Assembly (NCBI GenBank): GCA_020849855.1
Contig: JADZFO010000007.1
Span: 1-64,000, forward strand
DNA length: 64,000 bases
Origin: a bacterium
Lineage (GTDB): Bacteria > 4484-113 > JAFGCY01
Direction of reading: 5' to 3'
The translations under genes were made by a program, and so were the position numbers. The stretch's first letter is position 1; each line of letters opens with the position of its first letter. The notes below the pieces were generated by a model. The model searched no databases, was not told the origin of the DNA, and saw nothing but the letters and a program-made list of their open reading frames with translations. This document shows, in pieces, positions 39,377 to 47,216 of this stretch.

Positions 39377-40810
39377 ATGGCAATACACACTAAAGCAGCG
39401 GCGGACATCCTTGCGGCTATGCAGGAACAGCTGGCAGAACAGCTCAGCCGCCCTAAATATGAGCTGCTGATCCGTCCCCTCAAGGCCGTCTCTATGAACG
39501 GCGACACACTCGTCCTGAGCATCTCCAATGAGGTCTTGCGCGGCTGGCTGCTGGACCAGTATGGCGAGCTGCTGACCGAGCTGGCCAGCCTGGTTGCCGA
39601 CTCGCAGCTCACGCTGCAGGTCGTGGTGGACGGCAGCGGTACACGGCAACTTGAGCTTGCCGGCAGCACAGAGGAAGACGGGGCGCAGACAAACCCGGCG
39701 GACCCGGCGCAGCTTGATGGCGCCCATCTGGAGCTGCTTCCCTCGCGCGGCCTGCACAGCGAGGCTCCGCGCAGCGACAACCTGCGCCGCCCCCTGCTCA
39801 ACCCGCGCTACACCTTTGACAGCTTTGTGGTCGGCCCCAACAACCAGTTCTGCTACAGCGCATGCTGGCAGGTGGCCAAGCAGCCCGGCCGCACCTACAA
39901 CCCGCTCTTCATCTACAGCGGCGTCGGCCTGGGCAAGACGCACCTGATGCACTCCATCGGCCACGCCGTCTGGAACCGCGACCACGGCGCCCAGGTGGTC
40001 TATGTCACCAGCGAGAAGTTCACCAACGACTTTATCGAGCATGTGCGCACCGGGCGGATGCCGCAGTTCCATGCCCGCTACCGCCAGGCAGACATCCTGC
40101 TGATCGACGATATCCAGTTCCTCTCCGGCAAGCAGGAAACCCAGATCGAGTTCTTCCACACCTTCATGCACCTGGTCGAGGCCGGCAAGCAGATCGTGAT
40201 CTCCAGCGACCGCCAGCCCCGGACCCTCAAGGGCATCGAGGACCGCCTGGTCAGCCGCTTCGCCCATGGCCTGGTCTGCGACATCTCCGACCCCAGCCTG
40301 GAGACCCGCATCGCGATCCTTCAGCAGAAGGCCCAGCTTGAGAAGGTGGACCTGCCTTCTGCCGTCTGCAACTTCATCGCCGAGCGCGTATCAAGCAACG
40401 TCCGCGAGCTTGAGGGCGCGCTGATCCGCCTGCTGGCCTTCTGCGACATTAATCACAGCGCGCCCACCGTGGACATCGCGGCCCGCGTCCTGGCGGACTA
40501 CATTGACACCGCCGGCGTCCGCCCGCAGCTGAACATCCAGCAGATCATCACGGTGGTCAGCGAGTACTTCAACGTCTCCGAGAAGCTGCTGCTCAGTCCC
40601 AACCGCTCCAAGCGTGTCGCCACCGCGCGCATGGTGGTGATGTACATGGCCCGGGAGTACACCAACCTCACCCTGGCGCAGATCGGCGAGGAGCTGGGCG
40701 GCCGCGACCACAGCACGGTCAGCCACGGCGCCAACAAGATCTCCCAGGAAGTGCTGGACGATCCCTATATCGAACAGGCCGTGACCCAGATCAGCCGCCT
40801 GCTGAAATAG
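39377..40810 (+). CDS. dnaA: Chromosomal replication initiator protein DnaA
   Basis: A 477-residue AAA+ initiator. ATG 39377 follows GAGGGG; an upstream frame is open from 39305. Domain I (AEQLSRPKYELLIRPLKAVS), a linker, AAA+ with GVGLGKTHL (about 181), DILLIDDIQFL, SSDRQPRTL, and RLVSRFAHGL. Domain IV has the DNA-binding helix-turn-helix with TLAQIGEELGGRDHSTVSHG. Unusually dnaN does not follow; trxB and a prepilin gene precede, and a HisKA-like gene follows. No clear oriC was found (see rejected items). Confidence 0.95.
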   Translation: MAIHTKAAADILAAMQEQLAEQLSRPKYELLIRPLKAVSMNGDTLVLSISNEVLRGWLLDQYGELLTELASLVADSQLTLQVVVDGSGTRQLELAGSTEEDGAQTNPADPAQLDGAHLELLPSRGLHSEAPRSDNLRRPLLNPRYTFDSFVVGPNNQFCYSACWQVAKQPGRTYNPLFIYSGVGLGKTHLMHSIGHAVWNRDHGAQVVYVTSEKFTNDFIEHVRTGRMPQFHARYRQADILLIDDIQFLSGKQETQIEFFHTFMHLVEAGKQIVISSDRQPRTLKGIEDRLVSRFAHGLVCDISDPSLETRIAILQQKAQLEKVDLPSAVCNFIAERVSSNVRELEGALIRLLAFCDINHSAPTVDIAARVLADYIDTAGVRPQLNIQQIITVVSEYFNVSEKLLLSPNRSKRVATARMVVMYMAREYTNLTLAQIGEELGGRDHSTVSHGANKISQEVLDDPYIEQAVTQISRLLK

Positions 40811-40926
40811 CAGGCAGGCAGGTCCTGTCAGACTGGTCAGAACTTTACAGTGAGTCTTTCAGAGACGTCCTGTTACTTTTCGCTTAAACGACAGGCACTA
40901 CCTCAGTTAATCCACAGTACTCCGAT

Positions 40927-41661
40927 ATGCTCTCAGTGAGCATGGAGGCGTTTCCCGCCCGCAAGCTGCTGTGCATCGGCGCGAGTGCCGACGCGCTTGC
41001 ACGCCTCAGCCACTCCCTGCCCCAACAAAACCACGCCGCCGTGCTGCTGGATGCCGCCGATGACCTGGAGTCCGGCGGCGCCAAGGCCCGCGCTGAAAGC
41101 TACGCCGCGGTGCTGCTTTTCAGCGAGGACGGCGCACAGGATCTGCTGCGCGCGCAGGCCCAGCTGCCCCAGCTGCCCCTGATCATCGTCTGCAGTGAAA
41201 TGCAGGCTGAAGCCGTGGATGAACTGCTGGCCCGCGGCGCGGTGGATGTCCTGCCCGAGGAGCAGCTCAGCCCTGAGCAGATCGGCCGCAGCCTGCGCCT
41301 GGCCCTGGAGTGGAACCGCGGCCGCCAGCTGCTGCTGCAGGCCGAGGCGGAGATTGAAGAGCTGCGCCGCGAGCTGCAGGAGCTGCAGGAGTTCCAGCGC
41401 AACGTGGCGATCTTCGCCCACGAGATCAACAGTCCGCTGACCGGCCTTCTGGGCTTCCTGCAGCTTATTGTGGAGGAAGTCGAGGAGCAGGAAGAGGATC
41501 CCGACCGCGCCGCCATGCTGCGCGACTCCCTGGAAGCCGCGACGCGCATCCGCCGGGTCATGGTGAAGCTGCACCAGATCACCGAGCCGGTCTACAAGAA
41601 GTCGCGCCTCAGCCCGCGCAGCCTGCTCGAGCTCAGCCATCACGGCGAAACCATCGCCTGA
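40927..41661 (+). CDS. Pseudo-receiver plus HisKA protein lacking an ATPase domain
   Basis: A 244-residue protein. The N-terminal 120 residues look like a CheY-type receiver, but at the phospho-acceptor strand AVLLFSEDG replaces the usual Asp, so it is a pseudo-receiver. A coiled coil follows (QAEAEIEELRRELQELQEF), then HisKA with NVAIFAHEINSPLTGLLGFL, keeping the His. No HATPase domain follows; the protein ends after the second helix. It could act as a phosphotransfer or dimerisation partner of another kinase. ATG 40942 is an alternative start. Confidence 0.7.
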   Translation: MLSVSMEAFPARKLLCIGASADALARLSHSLPQQNHAAVLLDAADDLESGGAKARAESYAAVLLFSEDGAQDLLRAQAQLPQLPLIIVCSEMQAEAVDELLARGAVDVLPEEQLSPEQIGRSLRLALEWNRGRQLLLQAEAEIEELRRELQELQEFQRNVAIFAHEINSPLTGLLGFLQLIVEEVEEQEEDPDRAAMLRDSLEAATRIRRVMVKLHQITEPVYKKSRLSPRSLLELSHHGETIA

Positions 41662-41687
41662 CCCGCTGCGCAATGCTTCGCATCGCT

Positions 41688-41693
41688 TAGAAT
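41688..41693 (+). promoter_or_regulatory. -10 box TAGAAT, leaderless geometry
   Basis: TAGAAT lies seven bases before the GTG of the TenA gene, with no ribosome-binding site. Confidence 0.4.
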
Positions 41694-41700
41694 TGCATCT

Positions 41701-42396
41701 GTGGGCAGTCCTTCATTATTTGAGCAACTACGCGCGGGCAGCGGCCGCCTCTGGCACCAGGCCCAGGACCACGACTTCGTCAGCGCGCTGGGCGATGGCA
41801 GCCTGCAGCGCGAGCGTTTCGTCTACTTCCTCAGGCAGGACTACATCTTCCTCGCCGCCTATTCGCGCTCGCTGGCCATTGTGGCCGCCCGGGCCACAGA
41901 CCTTGAGCTGATGAAGCGCCTGGCCCAGCTGCTTGAGTCCACCCTGGACGCCGAGATGCAGCTGCACCGCGAGTACTGCGCCGAGTTCGGCCTTTCGCTT
42001 GCCGAGCTTGAGGCCAGCGAGGCCAGCCCGACCTGCCAGGCCTACTGCGACTTCTGCATCAGCACCGCCGCGACCCGCGGGCCCCTCGAGCTGCTGACTG
42101 CCCTGGTACCCTGCAGCGTCGGCTACTACGAAACCGGCCTGCGCCTGCGCGAGCAGATTGAGGCCGCCTGCGGCGCCTGGCCGGATGGCCTGGCCGACCA
42201 CCCCTATGGCCGCTGGGTGGAGGGCTACAGCAGCAGGGAGTTTGGCGACTTCGCGCGCTGGATGGCCTCGGCGCTGGATGAGCTGGGCGGTGCGGAGGCG
42301 CAGCTGCCGGAGCTGCAGCGGCTCTTCAACCTGGGCTGCCGCTATGAGTGGCTCTTCTGGGAGATGGCCTGGAGCCGCCAGAGCTGGCCGCTCTGA
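41701..42396 (+). CDS. tenA: TenA/thiaminase II family protein
   Basis: A 231-residue helical enzyme that hydrolyses aminopyrimidines for thiamine salvage. Conserved sites: FVYFLRQDYIFL with the substrate Asp, ALVPCSVGYYE with the catalytic Cys, and YEWLFWEMAW with the C-terminal Glu. All catalytic positions are kept. No thi operon nearby. Cytoplasmic, usually a tetramer. The GTG start appears leaderless. The gene is convergent with the transporter at 42401, with four bases between them. Confidence 0.88.
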   Translation: MGSPSLFEQLRAGSGRLWHQAQDHDFVSALGDGSLQRERFVYFLRQDYIFLAAYSRSLAIVAARATDLELMKRLAQLLESTLDAEMQLHREYCAEFGLSLAELEASEASPTCQAYCDFCISTAATRGPLELLTALVPCSVGYYETGLRLREQIEAACGAWPDGLADHPYGRWVEGYSSREFGDFARWMASALDELGGAEAQLPELQRLFNLGCRYEWLFWEMAWSRQSWPL

Positions 42397-42400
42397 GGGC

Positions 42401-43042
42401 CTAGCCGGCCAGGCTGTCTGTCTGCAGGCCCGGGGAAGAGCCAATGCGGGCCGTGCCGCGCAGCAGGTAGATCAGCGGCACACTAAGGGCGGTCACCGCC
42501 ATCTTAATCACGTACTGGCCCAGGATCAGCTGCAGCAGCGCCGGCAGGGGGAAGTCCGGCAGGCCGGCGAAGGCGGCGAAGACAAAGACCGCGCTGTCAA
42601 GCAGTGTGGATGCCGCGTTGCTGGCCAGCACCCGCCAGCCGGCGGGCAGACGCTGGCGCAGACGGGCGAAAAGCTCGACATCCAGCAAGCCGGAGGCCAG
42701 GAAGGCGCTCAGCGACGCCAGGACGATGCGCGGGGTCTGGGACAGGACCGTGTCATAGGCCCCCAGCGCGCCAAACCATGACGGCGCCGGGAGCTTGCAG
42801 ACGAAGCTGAAGTAGAGCGCCATCAGCACATTGGCCCCCAGCGCGGCATAGACCACCCGCCGCGCTTCTGATTTGCCAAGGGCCTCGTTGATCAGGTCGA
42901 TCAGGGTAAAGGAGAGGGCGAAGATGTAGGTGGCGGAGGTGACGACAAAGGGTCCAAGCTGGCTCAGGCGTCCGGCCGCGACATTGGCGATCAGCAGCGT
43001 GGCGACATAAAAGACGATCAGGTAGATGACGTTGATACGCAT
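42401..43042 (-). CDS. yhhQ: Queuosine precursor transporter (YhhQ family)
   Basis: A 213-residue membrane protein of the YhhQ/QPTR family, which imports preQ0/preQ1. About six helices; motifs ATYIFALSFTLIDLINEALG, NVLMALYF, AFLASGLLDVELFARLR, ASNAASTLLDSAVFV fit the family. ATG follows GGGAG. Divergent from queF across 64 bp, which supports the same pathway: import of preQ0 and its reduction. It overlaps no gene. Confidence 0.88.
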   Translation of the reverse strand: MRINVIYLIVFYVATLLIANVAAGRLSQLGPFVVTSATYIFALSFTLIDLINEALGKSEARRVVYAALGANVLMALYFSFVCKLPAPSWFGALGAYDTVLSQTPRIVLASLSAFLASGLLDVELFARLRQRLPAGWRVLASNAASTLLDSAVFVFAAFAGLPDFPLPALLQLILGQYVIKMAVTALSVPLIYLLRGTARIGSSPGLQTDSLAG

Positions 43043-43106
43043 GGCAGTCTCCCGAAGCTGGGCTGGATAGCGCTATCATCACCGGGGCAACTGCCACTTA
43101 CCGCAG

Positions 43107-43544
43107 GTGAAGGTCTTGGCGCAGAAGAAATATACAGCAGAACTCAAGGCACTGGGAAGCCGCTCGCTTCAGCCCAGAAAGCCCTCGCGCGGCATCCTGG
43201 AGGCCTTCCCCAACCCGGCGTCCGGCCGGGACTACACGGTGCGGCTGGACTGCGGCGAGTTCACCTCGCTCTGCCCCCTGACCGGCCAGCCCGACTACGG
43301 CCGCTTCGAGATCGAGTTCGTGCCTCGCGCGCTGTGCCTGGAGAGCAAGTCCCTGAAGCTCTACCTCGGCTCTTTCCGCTCAGAGGCGGCCTTCTGGGAA
43401 GATCTCTGCAACCGCATCGCCGACGACATCTTCGCGGTCCTCGAGCCGGCCAGCCTGCGCGTTAATGGCTACATGAACGTCCGCGGCGGCATCGCCATTG
43501 TGGTTGAGGCGCGGCGCGGGGCAGCGGAGCAGCGGCAGGGCTGA
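43107..43544 (+). CDS. queF: NADPH-dependent 7-cyano-7-deazaguanine reductase QueF
   Basis: Type I (unimodular) QueF of 145 residues, reducing preQ0 to preQ1 for tRNA queuosine. The catalytic Cys and Asp are in EFTSLCPLTGQPDYG, and the NADPH/QueF motif is CLESKSLKLYL. C-terminal NGYMNVRGGI is typical. GTG at 43107; a TTG at 43116 with AGGTGAAGG upstream is an alternative. No other queuosine genes except the divergent transporter. A riboswitch in the 64-bp gap is unlikely given its length. Confidence 0.93.
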   Translation: MKVLAQKKYTAELKALGSRSLQPRKPSRGILEAFPNPASGRDYTVRLDCGEFTSLCPLTGQPDYGRFEIEFVPRALCLESKSLKLYLGSFRSEAAFWEDLCNRIADDIFAVLEPASLRVNGYMNVRGGIAIVVEARRGAAEQRQG

Positions 43545-43589
43545 AAGGCTGTGCGCGGCTGAGGCCATCGATCCTGAAGCGCGATTGGC

Positions 43590-44306
43590 TTAAAGCCCGA
43601 AGGCTCCGCCAAGGTTGATCACACTGCCGGTCAGCACAGCAGAGTCAGCGCGGCTGAGTTGCCACAGGGCCCGCGCCAGGTCTTCCTGGCCCACCAGCTC
43701 CCCCGCCGGGATAGCATCCGCGCTGATGGCGGGCACCCCCTCCGGAGGCAGGTCGGTGACGCCCAGGGCAATGCAGTTGACGGCGATACCGCGCGGCGCC
43801 AGTTCCCGGGCCAGGGAGCGGCAGTAGGAGGCCAGCATGGTCTTGCAGGCGCCGTAGGCGGCCACCTCGCGGTAGGCCCGCAGGGTTTCGTTCCCGGCGC
43901 TGATAAAGCCGATAATCGCGCTGCCGCGCTGCATGTGCTGCAGGCTGCTGCGGACCGCATTGTGGAAGCCCAGCACGTTAGCCCGCCAAAGATCTTCCAG
44001 GCCGGCGCTGTCCAGCGCGCTCAGCGGCCCGCGACTGGCGGGGCCGGCGCTGTAGACCAGCAGCCGCAGCGGGTCGGCGCCGCAGTAGTCCTCAAGAGGC
44101 TGCTTCAGCGCGCCTTCGCTGGCGGCATCAGCCTGAGCGATGCCAAGCGGCAGGCCGGCGGCCTCAAGCTCGGCGTGGAAGGCGGCGGCCTCATCCGCGC
44201 CGCTGCGGTAGAGCGCCAACACGGACCAGCCCGCGGCGAGCAGAGCCTCGCTGCACCACCTGCCAACGCGGCGGGTGCCGCCAACAATCACTGCCTTGTC
44301 TGCCAC
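43590..44306 (-). CDS. Short-chain dehydrogenase/reductase
   Basis: A 238-residue SDR. Cofactor loop VGGTRRVGRWCSEAL; the Arg pair recalls pteridine reductases (TG-x-RR-x-G), but the usual TG is GG. YSAGPASRG stands for the NNAG motif, and YGACK supplies the catalytic Tyr and Lys. C-terminal NLGGAFGL is standard. Substrate unknown; a folate/biopterin reduction role is a weak guess. The GTG start has TATGAT six bases upstream, so leaderless. Confidence 0.8.
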   Translation of the reverse strand: MADKAVIVGGTRRVGRWCSEALLAAGWSVLALYRSGADEAAAFHAELEAAGLPLGIAQADAASEGALKQPLEDYCGADPLRLLVYSAGPASRGPLSALDSAGLEDLWRANVLGFHNAVRSSLQHMQRGSAIIGFISAGNETLRAYREVAAYGACKTMLASYCRSLARELAPRGIAVNCIALGVTDLPPEGVPAISADAIPAGELVGQEDLARALWQLSRADSAVLTGSVINLGGAFGL

Positions 44307-44312
44307 CGGGCA

Positions 44313-44318
44313 ATCATA
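44313..44318 (-). promoter_or_regulatory. -10 box TATGAT, leaderless geometry
   Basis: TATGAT on the minus strand ends six bases before the GTG of the SDR gene; no ribosome-binding site. Confidence 0.45.
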
Positions 44319-44392
44319 GCCGAGTACCGCTGCGAACTTTCGCGGGGCCTGGGCTGGCAGAGTGCTGTGGCGCAGGCTGCTGCATAAAAGGA

Positions 44393-44420
44393 AAGGCCCG
44401 CCCCTTGCGGGACGGGCCTT
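44393..44420 (-). terminator. Intrinsic terminator of the PKD/Kelch lipoprotein operon
   Basis: Read on the minus strand, AAGGCCCG-T-CCC pairs with GGG-G-CGGGCCTT around GCAA, followed by TCCTTTT. Confidence 0.85.
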
Positions 44421-44456
44421 ATTGATGCGACTTCAGTTACGAAGCCCAGCCGCTCT

Positions 44457-47204
44457 CTAGAAGAAACCGGTCTGGTCGTAGTCGTAGAAGAAGACGAATT
44501 CCTGCAGCGCGGCGCTGTCACCATTGTTCAGCGTCTCACCACCGAAGAGCCAGACGGTGTTCAGGTTCACGCCGTTGGTGGCGGAGACCGAACCCGGACC
44601 CGGGAAGGACACGCTGGCGCCGTTGTTGACCGCCGCGGCCGGGGCCACGGTGTAGCTCCAGACGCCGGTGGTCGGGTTGAAGACCTCAGCCGTCAGCACC
44701 AGAGTCTTGTCAGCCTCGTTGTCCGGGTAGTAGGCGCCGCCCCAGACATAGATCTTGTTATCGATCGACTGGGCGGTGCAGCCGCTGCGGGCGTTCTGCA
44801 TCGAAGGCGCGGGGCTCCAGACACCGGTGTTCGGGTCAAGGACCTCAACGGTCGCCACGCTCTGGCCACCCGCCTCACGGCCGCCGATCGCGTAGATCAG
44901 CAGGCTGGGAGAAGTGACCACGGCCAGGGTGCCGTCATAGCGCGGGGTGATCATGTTGGCGCCGAAGTTGCCGGTGCCGTCAAAGGCGCCCGGCTCCAGC
45001 GGGTTGGTCGGGTCGTTCTGCGCGTTGTAGACGATCGTGGCCGCCGAGACCACCGAGGTGGAGGCCGGCGTGGCCTTGTGCAGGCCGCCGCAGATCAGGT
45101 TCACGAAAGGTGAGCTGAAGGCGTCCACCAGGGCATAGGACTGCGGGACGGTGATTTCAGGACCGACCTGCCAGCCGATAGTGCCGCCGTTGTCATTGGC
45201 CGGCTGCAGCTCAGTGCTGGTCAGCAGACCAGTCTCGGAGTTGCGGCCGCCCATGCTGAAGTAGGCACCACCGTTGTAGAAGTCGTTCTGATCCGTCGGC
45301 ACCACGAAGGATGCCTGGCCGCGGCGCGCCACCGTCATGGAGACGCTGTTGGTCGCCGTGGTCTGGCCCGTCAGGGACTCGCGCTCGAAGGCGATGGTGG
45401 GCAGGGTGTACTGCTGGGTAATGCGCTGGACCGAAGTCAGGGCATTGTTGTTATTGGCGCCGCCGATGATGACGGCGTCGCGCTGGGCCAGACCCTGTCC
45501 GTTCTGGCCGCCGTTGACCACCCTGAAGAGCGGCACCATGGTGTGCTCAGAGCGGGCGGTCAGGCTGCCGTCGATCGAGACATTGTTGACTTCAACGAAG
45601 CTCACCGGGACCTGAACCGCAACCTGGTCCTCCTGGCCACCGCCGGCGGAAGCCAGGCGGCGGAAGGTGGCGGACACAGCGTAGTAGTTCGGGATCGGCC
45701 AGTCGCCGTTGCCCAGGCCATCCAGGTCATCGTCGTAGGGACCGAAGGTGACACGGGTGCGGGCCACGGTCTTGCTGTTGGTCGGGAGCTGCTTGAAGCC
45801 AGCCTCGGGGGCCGTGCCTGAATCGTTGTCGAAGTCGATCGGGTCGGCATTGCCGTCGCCGTCGATGTCCATCTGCCACTCGTAGACCTGGCTGGCATTG
45901 GCCAGGTTGGGCAGGGTGAAGACAAAGTCGACTTCCTGCGTGTCACCCGAGCCGCCAACCTCGCCGAAGGGCACGGTGCTGCCAACGATGTTGTAGTCGA
46001 TGTCCACGATGATCGGATCAACCGGACGGCTGATCGACTTGACCACCTGGATGTTCTGCGTGAGCTTCTGGATCTGGCCCGCCGAGTCGATCACGGTGAC
46101 CGTCAGAACGAAGTTCTTCGTGTCCTCGGTGATCAGGAAGGGGTTGGTCGAAACCACCGCGCCCGGCTTGAAGTAAGGGATGTTCGGAGAAGGCGCGGAG
46201 CTGTCAAAGCTGCCGTCCGACTCGAAGTCCCAGTAGTACTCATAGGGCGGGACACCGCGCTGGTCCGGGTTCGGGCTGACCACGATGGACAGGTCCAGTT
46301 CCGGCTCGCGCGGCAGGTTCGGGTCGCTGCCGGTCGGGTCATAGCGCAGCTGGACCACCCCGGACTGCGCCGGAGGATTCGTGCCAAGCAGCACAGTGAA
46401 GGCCGGCGGCGGGTCACCGCCCGCGGAGGGGCCATTGACCGGTACCGCGAAGTCATAGCCGAGCTGCTCGCCGTTGTCGTCCACCACGGTCAGATGCGGG
46501 GTGAAGATATCCACGCCGGGCTCTGGAACCGTGAAGGTGAACTGCGGCGACTGCACGGTGGAATCGATGGTGCCGTCGTCGTTGAAGTCCCACTGGTAGG
46601 CCAGCGGCTGGGCGCCGCCGAGCACCGCGGCCCGGAAGTAGACGGGCAGGCCGGTGCGGGCCACATAAGTGCCGTCACTGGCCAGTTCGTCGGTGAACCA
46701 GAAGGTGCCTGCCGGATCGATGGAGAAACCGGCGCTCGAGTTGACCAGGATGTTGATGGGCGAGCTGTAGAGAACGGTGTTCTCACTGTCAGTCACCCGC
46801 AGCACCGCGGTATAGCCCGTTGATCCACCGGCGTCAGAAGCGTTGAGGAAGTAATCGTTCGCCACGCTGATGGTCTTGTCGAACTGGTTATTCAGATAGC
46901 GGTCGAAGACAAGCTCCGACGGCTCGAAGGTTGCGTTGCTGTTCGTATCCCGGGCGTCAAAGTCCCAGGCATAGAAATAGGGCCCCACACCTCCGCTGAT
47001 ATCTGCGGTAAAGGTCACACGCAGGGGCGTGCCGCCCGTGGTGGGCACCGCCGCCGCCAGGTTCAACTCCAATGGCCCATTGTTGTTGTCCCCGTTGTTG
47101 TCGTTCCCCCCGCCGGAGCTACAGGACGTGCCCAGCAGCGCCAGCGCAGCCAGCGCAGCAAGAGCCCATTTCCCGTGCTTGACGATTGTGTCCTCAAAAC
47201 GCAT
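44457..47204 (-). CDS. Large lipoprotein with PKD domains and C-terminal Kelch-type repeats
   Basis: A 915-residue lipoprotein. Signal peptide ends LLGTSC; a Gly/Asn linker (GGGNDNNGDNNNG) follows. About three to four PKD domains, each with a YxWDF motif (YFYAWDFDARD, LAYQWDFNDDG, YEYYWDFESDG), plus YEWQMDIDGDG. The C-terminal third has Kelch-like blades (VYVWGG-type KIYVWGGAYY, IYAIGGREAG, VWLFGGETL). Likely surface or matrix protein. AGGAGT precedes the ATG. It is the second gene of an operon, 12 bp after the next paralogue, and a terminator follows. Confidence 0.85.
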   Translation of the reverse strand: MRFEDTIVKHGKWALAALAALALLGTSCSSGGGNDNNGDNNNGPLELNLAAAVPTTGGTPLRVTFTADISGGVGPYFYAWDFDARDTNSNATFEPSELVFDRYLNNQFDKTISVANDYFLNASDAGGSTGYTAVLRVTDSENTVLYSSPINILVNSSAGFSIDPAGTFWFTDELASDGTYVARTGLPVYFRAAVLGGAQPLAYQWDFNDDGTIDSTVQSPQFTFTVPEPGVDIFTPHLTVVDDNGEQLGYDFAVPVNGPSAGGDPPPAFTVLLGTNPPAQSGVVQLRYDPTGSDPNLPREPELDLSIVVSPNPDQRGVPPYEYYWDFESDGSFDSSAPSPNIPYFKPGAVVSTNPFLITEDTKNFVLTVTVIDSAGQIQKLTQNIQVVKSISRPVDPIIVDIDYNIVGSTVPFGEVGGSGDTQEVDFVFTLPNLANASQVYEWQMDIDGDGNADPIDFDNDSGTAPEAGFKQLPTNSKTVARTRVTFGPYDDDLDGLGNGDWPIPNYYAVSATFRRLASAGGGQEDQVAVQVPVSFVEVNNVSIDGSLTARSEHTMVPLFRVVNGGQNGQGLAQRDAVIIGGANNNNALTSVQRITQQYTLPTIAFERESLTGQTTATNSVSMTVARRGQASFVVPTDQNDFYNGGAYFSMGGRNSETGLLTSTELQPANDNGGTIGWQVGPEITVPQSYALVDAFSSPFVNLICGGLHKATPASTSVVSAATIVYNAQNDPTNPLEPGAFDGTGNFGANMITPRYDGTLAVVTSPSLLIYAIGGREAGGQSVATVEVLDPNTGVWSPAPSMQNARSGCTAQSIDNKIYVWGGAYYPDNEADKTLVLTAEVFNPTTGVWSYTVAPAAAVNNGASVSFPGPGSVSATNGVNLNTVWLFGGETLNNGDSAALQEFVFFYDYDQTGFF

Positions 47205-47216
47205 TGCTAACTCCTG

